Shown one piece after another: positions 25,313 to 33,539 of a DNA stretch of 64,000 nt. The translations under genes were made by a program, and so were the position numbers. The notes under the pieces were generated by a model. It was not told where the DNA came from, ran no database searches, and saw only the letters and a list, made by a program, of their open reading frames with translations. Source of the stretch: Acidobacteriota bacterium (GTDB lineage Bacteria; Acidobacteriota; Aminicenantia; Aminicenantales; Saccharicenantaceae); the NCBI GenBank assembly GCA_022711665.1, contig JAKLEN010000006.1, positions 141,469 through 205,468 on the forward strand, in the 5' to 3' direction. Positions within the stretch are counted from its first letter, which is position 1, and each line of letters starts with the position of its first letter.

Positions 25313-26965
25313 CTATTTCCGGCCCTTTTCCATATTGACCACGCGCTCGATCCATTCGTCCATGTGCTCGAACGGGAGCTTTCGCAGGGACAGGATGTCG
25401 GCGGCCAGGTTGTAGCCCGGCTTGCCGGTCTCGGGATCGACGGCCGAGGGATTGGCGCCGACGCAGACCAGCCGGAGGGCGTGCCGCCCCGGGCCGAACT
25501 CGAACAGGCCGATCTTGCGCTCCCGCCCCTGGCCCCAGGTGTAGTCCTCGTGCTCGTTCTTCTTGTAGACGTTGTAGAAATCGAGGACCTTGTTGATCCG
25601 GTCCTTCGGCAGCTGGGTGACCTCGTCGATGCTGTAGCCGCCGGAGATCTGGGACTCGCCGGCCTCGTAGATCTCCTTGCCGTCGATGAGGACCTTCCAG
25701 ACGCCCTGGTCCTCCCGGAGGGTCTGGAAGAGGGACATCGAATAGCGCCCCGCCTCCTTGATCTCGAAGGGGATCTCGACCCAGGCGCCGATGGCCTCGT
25801 TCCGGACCCGGAACCAGGGCTTGGTCCAGGTGGCCCGGCTGTAGGGCAGGACCTGGAGCTCGACGCCCGGGGAATGCTTCATCGTCGCGACGACCTTGGG
25901 CAGGTGGAGGACGATCTCGGGATTGACCCGCTCCCGGTAGGGCGGGAAGGGGCACCAGGGCCGGGCGACGGAGTCCTGGTACCAGAAAGCCACGGAGGAC
26001 CAGTAATCGGGGCGCGGCTTGAAGTCGTCGACGACCCGGCCGGCGGCGTCCATGATGATGCTCTTGCGCTCGATCTCGAAGCGCAGGGACTTGCTGAAGA
26101 GGACCGGGTCGGCGATGTGCCAGCGGTAGGCCGTGATGCGGGCGTCGATGCCCCGGGGCTCGAAGACGGTGCAGCCGGTGAACAGGGTCGTGTGGACGCG
26201 CATGTTCCAGGCGTCGTTGAAATAGTCCTCCGTGCCCGTGCCCAGGATGGACGGCGTCTTCTCGCCGTCGATGTAGAAGAAGTCGTCGCCTTCGCCGTAC
26301 CAGTGGCCGATGGCGTTCTGGGAGGACAGCACGGTGCCGACGTAGTGGCCGCGCCCCTGGCCGACGAAGACCGTGTAGGGCTGGCCCATGACCGGCGGGT
26401 ATTCCTGGTGATAGCGGGCGTGGAAGTACAGCAGGTCCTCCGGCGCCTGCTCCAGCTTCACCCAGTCGACCTGGTAGAAGATCCCAGCGGCCTCCTTGTC
26501 GGACTCGTTGGTCACGACGATGCGGGCTTCCCGGCGAAAGGGCATGGGCCAGTAGCAGTTGTAGCCGCGTCCGAAGGAGCTGGCCTTGACCGGCAGGGAA
26601 TCGACCTCGGCCCGCATGCCGTTGCCGACGCCGAAGAAGTCGCCGACCGGGGTCTCGACCGAAGGCGCGTCCGCGCCGTCCCAATAGATCCGCAGGACGA
26701 CGGCCCTCGGGTAACGGATGTCCATCGAGCTGGCGATGAACCAGATGTGCTCGATCTTCCCCGGCCCGGAGAGGAGGATGGTCCGGCTCTCGCCCTTGCC
26801 GAGGTGGATGGCGTCCTCGTTCTCGGTCAGGTTGCCGGTCGAGGCCCGCATGCTCCGCCCCGGCCGGGGCCGCATCAGGTCGTTGAGGTCCTGGGCGGCC
26901 AGCGGGGCGGCCAGGACGGCGGCCAGGGCCGCCGCTAGGATGAGACGGGATGGCGTCGTTCTCAT
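25313..26965 (-). CDS. GH172 (DUF2961) glycoside hydrolase family protein, copy A1
   Basis: 550 residues starting at 26965 after AAGGAG; residues 1-24 are a signal peptide. The GH172 core occupies about residues 40-345, with VLRIYWDGADAPSVE, GYNCYWPMPF and YFHARYHQEYP. Catalytic candidates are Glu225 in YGEGDD and Glu246 in GTGTEDYF, 21 apart. The C-terminal part (about residues 345-550) has a beta-sandwich with IEIPFEIKEAG-like sequence, possibly carbohydrate-binding. It is a tandem duplicate of the next gene upstream, only 23 bp away, with most of the sequence shared. It lies in the LacI-regulated operon. The expected role is removing alpha-D-furanosides (arabinofuranose or fructofuranose) in the periplasm. 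Confidence 0.92.
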   Translation of the reverse strand: MRTTPSRLILAAALAAVLAAPLAAQDLNDLMRPRPGRSMRASTGNLTENEDAIHLGKGESRTILLSGPGKIEHIWFIASSMDIRYPRAVVLRIYWDGADAPSVETPVGDFFGVGNGMRAEVDSLPVKASSFGRGYNCYWPMPFRREARIVVTNESDKEAAGIFYQVDWVKLEQAPEDLLYFHARYHQEYPPVMGQPYTVFVGQGRGHYVGTVLSSQNAIGHWYGEGDDFFYIDGEKTPSILGTGTEDYFNDAWNMRVHTTLFTGCTVFEPRGIDARITAYRWHIADPVLFSKSLRFEIERKSIIMDAAGRVVDDFKPRPDYWSSVAFWYQDSVARPWCPFPPYRERVNPEIVLHLPKVVATMKHSPGVELQVLPYSRATWTKPWFRVRNEAIGAWVEIPFEIKEAGRYSMSLFQTLREDQGVWKVLIDGKEIYEAGESQISGGYSIDEVTQLPKDRINKVLDFYNVYKKNEHEDYTWGQGRERKIGLFEFGPGRHALRLVCVGANPSAVDPETGKPGYNLAADILSLRKLPFEHMDEWIERVVNMEKGRK

Positions 26966-26988
26966 GGCCTTGTCTCCTTGGCGCAAGG

Positions 26989-28644
26989 CTACTTGCGCTT
27001 CTCCATCTGCAGCATCTTCTCGACCCAGGAATCCATGTTCTCGAAGGGGATGCGTCGGAGCGAGAGGACGTCGGCGGCCAGGTTGTAGCCGGGCTTCCGC
27101 GTCAGCGGGTCGACGGCCAGGGGATTGGCCCCGACGCAGACCAGCCTCAGGGCGTGGGCGCCGGGCTTGAATTCGAACAGGCCGATCTTGGCCTCATGCC
27201 GCTGGCCGTAGACGATGTCCTCGTGCTCGTTCTTCCTGTAGATGTTGTAGAAATCGAGGACCGTGTTGACGGCCCCGGGGGCGAGCTGGCGGACGAGGTC
27301 GACGTCGTAGCCGCCGGGGATATGGGATTCGCCGGCGACCGCGAGCTCCTGCCCGTCGACGAAGACCTGCCAGAGGCCCTGGTCCGTGCGCAGGGTCTGG
27401 AAGAGCGACATCGAGTAGCGGCCGGCCTCCTTGATCTCGAAGGGGATCTCGATCCAGGAGCCGACGGCCTCGTTCCGGGCCCGGAACCAGGGCTTGGTCC
27501 AGGTGGCCCGGCTGTAGGGCAGGAGCTGGAGCTCGACGCCGTCGGAATGCTTGATGGCGGCCATGACCTCGGGCAGGTGCAGGACGATCTCGGGATTGAC
27601 CCGCTCCCGGTACGGCGGGAAGGCGCACCAGGGCTCGGCGACGCTGTCCTGGTACCAGAAGGAGACGGACGACCAGTTGTCGGGCCGCGACCCGGATTCG
27701 GCCACGACTTCGCCCTTGGCGTTCATGATGAATCCCCGCCGCTCGATCGTGAACTTCAGGGATTTCCTGAAGTTGACGGGGTCCTGGATATGCCAGCGGT
27801 AGGCCGTCACCCGGGCGTCGGGGGCCCGCGGCTCGAAGATCGTGCAGCCCGTGTAGAGGCCGGTGTGGACGCGCATGTTCCAGGCCTCGTTGATGTAGTC
27901 TTCGGTGCCCGTGCCCAGGACGGAGGGCGTCGTTTCGCCGTCGATGTAGAAGTAGTCGTCGCCCTCGCCGAACCAGTGGCCGATGCCGTTCTGGGAGGAG
28001 AGGACGGTCCCGACGTAGTGGCCGCGGCCCCGGCCGTTGAAGACCGTGTAGGGCCGGCCCATCTCCGCCGGGTATTCCTGGTGGTAGCGGGCGTGGAAGT
28101 ACATGGTCACTGGAGCCGGTTGGTCGTACTTCGTCCAGTCGACCTGGAAGTAGAGCTCGGCCCCGGCCCGGTCGGACTCGTTGGACACGGTGATCCGGGC
28201 CTGCTTGCGGAAGGGCATCTCCCAGTAGCAGTTGTAGCCGCGCCCGAAGGAGCTGACCTTGACGGGCAGGGAGTTGACCTCGGCCTGCATGCCGTTGCCG
28301 GCGCCGAAGAAGTCCCCGAAGGGCACTTCCACCGAGGGGCTGGCCGCTCCGTCCCAATAGACGCGCAGCACCAGGGCCCGGGGGAAGCGGATGTCGGCGG
28401 ACAAGGGGGCGAACCAGAAGTGGGTGATCTTGCCGGGACCCTCGAGCACGGCCAGGGTCTTGGTCTCTCCCTTGGTGAAAACGAGGTAGTCGTCGTTGTT
28501 CTCGGTGTTGCCGCTCGTCGCCCTCATCGTCCGGCCCTCCTGGGGCGCGGTCAGGGCGGTGAGCGACTGGGCGGCCGCCGGCGTCCCGGCGGCCGCGGCG
28601 GCGACGAGGGCCAGGGCGAGGAAGGATATTCCGACGTTCTTCAT
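26989..28644 (-). CDS. GH172 (DUF2961) glycoside hydrolase family protein, copy A2
   Basis: 551 residues, signal peptide 1-25. Core motifs are VLRVYWDGAASPSVE, PFGDFFGAGNG, GYNCYWEMPF, FGEGDD with Glu227 and GTGTEDYI with Glu248. Compared with its tandem partner it has Ile instead of Phe after TEDY, and the C-terminal module is nearly collinear (NEHEDIVYGQ, RLVCVGANPLAVDP). Two such similar neighbours suggest a recent duplication; they may split linkage preference. It is 46 bp downstream of the glycosylasparaginase gene in the same operon. Confidence 0.92.
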   Translation of the reverse strand: MKNVGISFLALALVAAAAAGTPAAAQSLTALTAPQEGRTMRATSGNTENNDDYLVFTKGETKTLAVLEGPGKITHFWFAPLSADIRFPRALVLRVYWDGAASPSVEVPFGDFFGAGNGMQAEVNSLPVKVSSFGRGYNCYWEMPFRKQARITVSNESDRAGAELYFQVDWTKYDQPAPVTMYFHARYHQEYPAEMGRPYTVFNGRGRGHYVGTVLSSQNGIGHWFGEGDDYFYIDGETTPSVLGTGTEDYINEAWNMRVHTGLYTGCTIFEPRAPDARVTAYRWHIQDPVNFRKSLKFTIERRGFIMNAKGEVVAESGSRPDNWSSVSFWYQDSVAEPWCAFPPYRERVNPEIVLHLPEVMAAIKHSDGVELQLLPYSRATWTKPWFRARNEAVGSWIEIPFEIKEAGRYSMSLFQTLRTDQGLWQVFVDGQELAVAGESHIPGGYDVDLVRQLAPGAVNTVLDFYNIYRKNEHEDIVYGQRHEAKIGLFEFKPGAHALRLVCVGANPLAVDPLTRKPGYNLAADVLSLRRIPFENMDSWVEKMLQMEKRK

Positions 28645-28690
28645 ATCAGGCTCCTTTGGGCGTATTCGTTCTCCCGGACGTTGCCGGGTC

Positions 28691-29773
28691 CTATCTCCAG
28701 GGAATGGTCTTGAGCTCGGCCTCGGTCAGGGGCGGCAGGAGGGCGACGCCGGCCTCCATGCGGTGGCCCCTGGCGTCGTGGACGCCGAAGTCGAGGCCGA
28801 TCGTCTTGCCCGTGGCCTTGTCGGCCCGGCCCCGGACGGCGGCGCTGCCGTACTCGCCCCGCTTGTTGAGGGCGACGACCTTCAGGCTGAACATCGGCCG
28901 GCCGTTGTGGCGGTCAACGACGCGCTGGCAGACGTAGCGGCAGGCGTCCCGCGGCGTCATGCCCTCCCGCATCTTCTCGACGACGAGGAAGCTGGCGCAG
29001 GTCTTGATCGACTCCTCGCCCTGGCCCGTGGCCCCGGCCGCGCCGACGGCGTTGTCGACGTAGAGGCCGGCGCCGATGATGGGTGAGTCGCCGACCCGGC
29101 CGACGATCTTGAAGCGGTGGCCGACGGTGCTGGTGCATCCGGCGATGTCGCCCGTGGCGTCCAGGACGAGGACGTTGATGGTCCCGCCGCCCTCGGGCTT
29201 GTCCTTGTCCACGGGCGGCATGTAGTAATCGCGGTCGCTGAGGTTCTCTTTCCAGTCCCGCCAGTGCTCGCGGGCCGTGTCGGTCAGGAGGTCCTCTTCC
29301 TTGAGACCGTGCATCTTGGCGAACTTCAGGGCCCCCTTGCCGACGAGCATGAGGTGGTCCGTCCGTTCCATGACCAGGCGGGCGACGATGGAGGGCGTCT
29401 TGATGTTCTCCAGGGCGGCCACGGCCCCGGCCTTGCCGTCGGGGCCGTTCATGACCGAGGCGTCGAGCTGGAGGAACCCTTCCTCGTTGGGGTCGCCGCC
29501 GTAGCCGACCGAAGCGTCCCTGGGGTCGAGCTCCGATACGTTCGTCCCCTTGATGGCGGCGTCGAGGGCGCTGCCGCCTCTCATCAGCTCCTCCCAGGCG
29601 GCCGTCGTGACGGCCTCCCGGACGAAGGCGTTGGTCTTGCTGGTGACGACGAGCGGGCGATTGAGCGGTCCGGGGGCGGTTGACGCTCCGGCCGGACGGC
29701 GGAGCCAGGGCAGGGCGACGCCCAGCCCGGCCAGCCCGGCGACAAACTTCCTGCGGGGCATCTTGATGGTCAT
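28691..29773 (-). CDS. N4-(beta-N-acetylglucosaminyl)-L-asparaginase-like Ntn hydrolase, Tat-exported
   Basis: 360 residues starting at 29773 after GGAG. A twin-arginine signal (PRRKFVAGLAG) begins at residue 6. The protein belongs to the N-terminal nucleophile asparaginase family. Thr198, in GGGTINVLVLD, is the residue freed by self-cleavage and acts as nucleophile. GRVGDSPIIGAGLYVDN and GATGQGEE are the family substrate-pocket motifs. The glycosylasparaginase subgroup splits the GlcNAc-Asn bond left when N-glycoproteins are degraded; the nearest plain isoaspartyl peptidases lack this combination. It sits between GH172 genes in the operon, supporting a glycoprotein or glycopeptide substrate. 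The usual HDT before the nucleophile is GGGT here. Confidence 0.9.
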   Translation of the reverse strand: MTIKMPRRKFVAGLAGLGVALPWLRRPAGASTAPGPLNRPLVVTSKTNAFVREAVTTAAWEELMRGGSALDAAIKGTNVSELDPRDASVGYGGDPNEEGFLQLDASVMNGPDGKAGAVAALENIKTPSIVARLVMERTDHLMLVGKGALKFAKMHGLKEEDLLTDTAREHWRDWKENLSDRDYYMPPVDKDKPEGGGTINVLVLDATGDIAGCTSTVGHRFKIVGRVGDSPIIGAGLYVDNAVGAAGATGQGEESIKTCASFLVVEKMREGMTPRDACRYVCQRVVDRHNGRPMFSLKVVALNKRGEYGSAAVRGRADKATGKTIGLDFGVHDARGHRMEAGVALLPPLTEAELKTIPWR

Positions 29774-29837
29774 GGGTCATTCTCCTTCGGTATTGATCGA
29801 TCCGGCCTCATCAGGATAACTCCGGGACCGGCGTCCT

Positions 29838-31529
29838 TCAAGGATCGCTCCGGGAAGGCGCCGCCGGGCCGCCCGCCTTTTCCAGGACCAGGCAGTCGAT
29901 GCCGATCCGGGCTCCTTCCGATTCCGGGTTCTTGCCGTTGACGGCGAAGGTCAGCGCGTTCACCCCGGCGCGGAGGGCGACGCCGCGGAAAACGTATTCC
30001 CGGGGCGGCCAGACGGGCCGGGGGAACATCTCGGCGAAGGCCCGGAAGAGGTCGACGGCTTCGCCGACGGGCCGGCCGTTGACCGCCAACTGGACGATGC
30101 CGTAATCCGGAGCCTGGAGAAAGTGGATCTTCAGGTCGTAGGTCCCCTCGGCCTCCGCCGGGACGGCCAGCGTCAGCTCGCCCGCGCCGCCGGAGTCGAA
30201 CTGGAGCATGTGGTCGCCGCTCTGGTTGGGCGTGAGCAGCACGCGCTCGGGCCGGCCGGCCTCGCCCTTGAGGCTCTTGAAGCCGATGAGGCCCAGGTCC
30301 TCGGCCTCCAGGGCGCCGGCCACGCGCCAGCGGCCCTTGGCCGGGTCCCAGGGCCCGGCCTGTACGAGCCGGCCCAGGCGGGGCCAGGGCCGGTGGAAGC
30401 CCTTCTGGTACCAGAAGCCGAGACTCGAGAAGTAGTCGCGGCCCGTGTTCGGGAACTCGCTGATCCAGGGCCAGTGCTCGATCTCGAACTTGAACGACCG
30501 GCGGAAGGGGATGGGATCGGCGATATGGAAGCGGTAGAGGCTGGTCCGGTCGCCGATCTCGCGGCCCTCGAAGACGGGGCAGCCGAAATAGGGCTCGTCG
30601 AAGACGCGCAGGCCCCAGGCGTCGCAGAAATAGTCCTCGGTCCCGGTCCCGACCATGGCCAGGCGGCCGTCCACGGTGAAGATGTCGTCGCCTTCGCCGA
30701 ACCAGCCGGGCGTCCGGGAGCGGTTGCCCAGGACGATGCCGACGAAATGGCCCTGGCCCTCGATGTCGAGGAGAGTCACCGGCTGGCCCCTCTCGGCGGG
30801 CTCGGTCTCCAGGAACCGGGCGTGGAAATAGCGCAGGTCCTCGAGCGGCCGGGCGTAGGACTGGTAGTCGACGTGGTAATAGAAGCGGTTCTGATGGCGC
30901 AGGGGAACGGCGGAGCCCTTGAAGTGGTCCGGCGACCGCAGGTTCGTCAAGGTCACCCGGGCCGAGGAGTTGAACGGCATGTACCACCAGGCGTTCTTCG
31001 ATTGGCCGCCCGAGGTGCACTGGACGGGCAGGCTCGAGACGGGGGCCTCGAGCCCCAGGGCCACGCCGAAGAAGTCCCCCAGGGGCGCTTCGACGCTCGG
31101 CTCGGGATGGCCGTCCCAGTAGATCCGGAGGATGAGGTTCTCGCTCCCGCCCCGATAGGTCATCCAGATGTGGGTGATGGCGCCCGGCCCCTTGAGATCG
31201 GCCAGCGTCACCTCCCGGCCGTCGGGCGGAACGGGGAGGGTGTCCAGGTTGAGGCCGTTCCGGGCGAAAGAGCTGACCCGGGCCGCGGAGAAGTTCTTCG
31301 GCCTGGCCAGGAGCATCATCGGGTTGTCGGCCGTAACCGGGCCGGCCGGAGGCGCGGCGGGGGAGGGCTCGGGGAAGAGCGCGCCGCCGGTGTGGAACGG
31401 CGGGGCCGGGGCCCGTCCGGCCTGGCGGCCGGCGGCGAAGGCGATGAGCAGGGCCGGAACGGCCAGGGCGACGACAAGCGTCGGCAGGCGGCGGCGCCCC
31501 TTTTCGCGGAGACCGGAATCTTTGTCCAT
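29838..31529 (-). CDS. GH172 (DUF2961) glycoside hydrolase family protein, copy B1
   Basis: 563 residues. A hydrophobic segment at about 17-33 after a charged start suggests a signal anchor rather than a cleaved peptide. Core motifs are LARPKNFSAARVSSFA, ILRIYWDGHPEPSVE, NAWWYMPFN, FGEGDD with Glu279 and GTGTEDYF with Glu298, only 19 apart. That shorter spacing, and FEIEHWPW with PNTGRDYFSS, mark a second subgroup shared with the gene at 41606. The C-terminus (residues about 430-550) is a beta-sandwich with GVNALTFAVNGKNPES, probably carbohydrate-binding. It is the third gene of the LacI-regulated operon. Confidence 0.92.
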   Translation of the reverse strand: MDKDSGLREKGRRRLPTLVVALAVPALLIAFAAGRQAGRAPAPPFHTGGALFPEPSPAAPPAGPVTADNPMMLLARPKNFSAARVSSFARNGLNLDTLPVPPDGREVTLADLKGPGAITHIWMTYRGGSENLILRIYWDGHPEPSVEAPLGDFFGVALGLEAPVSSLPVQCTSGGQSKNAWWYMPFNSSARVTLTNLRSPDHFKGSAVPLRHQNRFYYHVDYQSYARPLEDLRYFHARFLETEPAERGQPVTLLDIEGQGHFVGIVLGNRSRTPGWFGEGDDIFTVDGRLAMVGTGTEDYFCDAWGLRVFDEPYFGCPVFEGREIGDRTSLYRFHIADPIPFRRSFKFEIEHWPWISEFPNTGRDYFSSLGFWYQKGFHRPWPRLGRLVQAGPWDPAKGRWRVAGALEAEDLGLIGFKSLKGEAGRPERVLLTPNQSGDHMLQFDSGGAGELTLAVPAEAEGTYDLKIHFLQAPDYGIVQLAVNGRPVGEAVDLFRAFAEMFPRPVWPPREYVFRGVALRAGVNALTFAVNGKNPESEGARIGIDCLVLEKAGGPAAPSRSDP

Positions 31530-31600
31530 ATCGAGCCTCCCAGGTCCAAAGATCGGGCCGGCGCCCGCCCCGGAGACGGGCCCCGGCGGGAGCCCGGGCG

Positions 31601-33388
31601 TCAGTAGGCGACGCCCGAGCCCAGCGGCAGATCGGCCGAGACGGCCACCGGCAGCTTGCCCTTGGGGCGGAGCTCGCCCCGGAGCAGCCGGATGAAGGAA
31701 TCGGCGAAGATCGTCTGGTTGCCGTAGAAGCCGCCCTCGCCATAGCCGACGACGAAGGCCGCGGCGCCTTTGACCTCGGCCGCGAGATAGGGATTCCCGT
31801 AGGATACGGCCACGGCGGCCTTCGGCCCGGCCTGGACGAGCCGGTCGACCAGGGCGCGATCCCCGGCGGAGAGCGGGCCGTTGTCCTTGTAAGCGGTGCG
31901 GGCGTTGAAGAGCGAGATAACGACCGTGTCGGCCCCGCGGGCCGCCTCGAGGGCCTCGGCCCGGCGCTCGTCCGAGGTGTAGGGGCCGATGGCGAAGCTC
32001 TTCAAGCCGGGGAACGCGGCCTTGAGCTTGGCCTCGACGACGGACGGGGCCGGGTCGATCTCCTTCTTCTGGATGGACACGTGGACGATTTTTCCCGGGC
32101 CGGCGGCCGGCCGGGGGAAGAAGCCGTCATTCCTGACGATGGTCAGGGATTCGTCGGCGACACGGGCGACGAGGGCCTTGTGGTCCCGGCAGCCGACGAC
32201 CGCGGCGACCCGGCTTTCGTCGACGAAGCGCTCGCGGTGGAGGTTCAGCCGGGCCTTCCAGTAGAGGATCCTCCGGACCGAGGCGTCGATGCGCTCCCCG
32301 GAGAGGCGGCCGGATCTCACGGCCTCGACGATGCCGGCGGCGGCCGCGACCGGGTCGGCCGGCTTGAGGACCAGGTCGTGGCCGGCTTCGACGGCCCGGA
32401 CGCAGGCCTCGACGGCGCCGAAGCGCCGGACGACCTTCTCGTACCACATGTCGTCGGTCGTGAGGAGGCCGGTGAAGCCGAGGCGGTCCCTCAGCCAATC
32501 CGTGGCCAGCTTCTTCTCGACGCTGGCCGGCAGGTCCGACCCGCCGGTCACCGAGGGGACGGCGATGTGCTCGGACATGACCACGGCGACCCCGGCGTCG
32601 ATGGCCTTCTTGAAGGCGGCGAAATCGCCGGCCTCGACCTCGGCGGCGGGCTTGTCGTTGACCGTGAATTCGGTCCCGGGGATCAGCCGGACGTCGCCCC
32701 GGCCCGGAAAATGCTTGGCCGTGGCCAGCATGCCGTTCTCCTGGTAGCCCCTGATGTAGGCCCCGGCCAGCCGGCCCAGGACGCCGATGTCGGCGCCGAA
32801 GGACCGGACGCCAAGAACGGGATTGTCGGGCCGGGTCTGGATGTCTACGACCGGCGAGAAAGTGATGTGGATCCCGACGGCCCGTCCCTCCGCGGCGCCG
32901 GCCCGGCCGACGGCGTAGGCGAGCTCCTCGGACCCGGCCGCCGCGAGGGCCATGTTGGCCGGGAACTCGGACGCCCCGGCGATCTGCTGGCCGGGACCGC
33001 CCTCGAAATCGGAGGCGAAGAAGAGCGGCAGGGCGGATTCGCGCTGCAACCGGTTGAGCAGGGAGGCGGTGTCCTGAGGGGATCCCCCGTAGACGACGAA
33101 GGCGCCGATGCCGTGGTCCCTTATGAGCCCCAGCAGCTTTTGGCTGGCGGGGCTGTCGAGGGCGGCGTAATCGCCGCGGATGTCGACGCCTATCATCTGG
33201 CCGACCTTCCGTTCGAGGTCGAGCGTTTCGAGCGTGCGCTCGGCCCAGGAAGCGGCTTCGTCGTGCGAAGCGGCGAGAACGGGCTTCGCGGCGGCCCCGG
33301 GGGCCGGGGCGGGACGGCCGCAGGCGGCGAGCCCGCAGGCCAGGGCCGCGACGGCCAGGATCGGGCTGATTTTCGTTTTCGTCGTCAA
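31601..33388 (-). CDS. Glycoside hydrolase family 3 lipoprotein (NagZ-like)
   Basis: 595 residues. No good ATG exists near the expected start; a TTG at 33388 follows GGAGG by 6 bases and directly precedes a lipoprotein signal ending in LAAC, so it is chosen. The GH3 barrel shows FFASDFEGG, the motif KHFPGRGD, and GFTGLLTTDDM with Asp312 as probable nucleophile. The C-terminal alpha/beta sandwich domain is also present. Members with KHFPG-x-GD are mostly beta-N-acetylhexosaminidases, which would pair well with the glycosylasparaginase. It would act in the periplasm. It is the second gene of the operon, 151 bp after the TonB receptor. Confidence 0.88.
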   Translation of the reverse strand: MTTKTKISPILAVAALACGLAACGRPAPAPGAAAKPVLAASHDEAASWAERTLETLDLERKVGQMIGVDIRGDYAALDSPASQKLLGLIRDHGIGAFVVYGGSPQDTASLLNRLQRESALPLFFASDFEGGPGQQIAGASEFPANMALAAAGSEELAYAVGRAGAAEGRAVGIHITFSPVVDIQTRPDNPVLGVRSFGADIGVLGRLAGAYIRGYQENGMLATAKHFPGRGDVRLIPGTEFTVNDKPAAEVEAGDFAAFKKAIDAGVAVVMSEHIAVPSVTGGSDLPASVEKKLATDWLRDRLGFTGLLTTDDMWYEKVVRRFGAVEACVRAVEAGHDLVLKPADPVAAAAGIVEAVRSGRLSGERIDASVRRILYWKARLNLHRERFVDESRVAAVVGCRDHKALVARVADESLTIVRNDGFFPRPAAGPGKIVHVSIQKKEIDPAPSVVEAKLKAAFPGLKSFAIGPYTSDERRAEALEAARGADTVVISLFNARTAYKDNGPLSAGDRALVDRLVQAGPKAAVAVSYGNPYLAAEVKGAAAFVVGYGEGGFYGNQTIFADSFIRLLRGELRPKGKLPVAVSADLPLGSGVAY

Positions 33389-33539
33389 GGGAGGCCTCCA
33401 CTTTATCGGAGATTCGGCGGCCGGCGCCGGCCGGCCCGGGGCCGTCTGACACGGCCCGGAGATAAGGGGGGCGGACCGCCCGCCGGCTCGCGCCGGCCGG
33501 CGGCCCGCCCGGAATGCGATCAAAAAAGCTCGGATAGTC

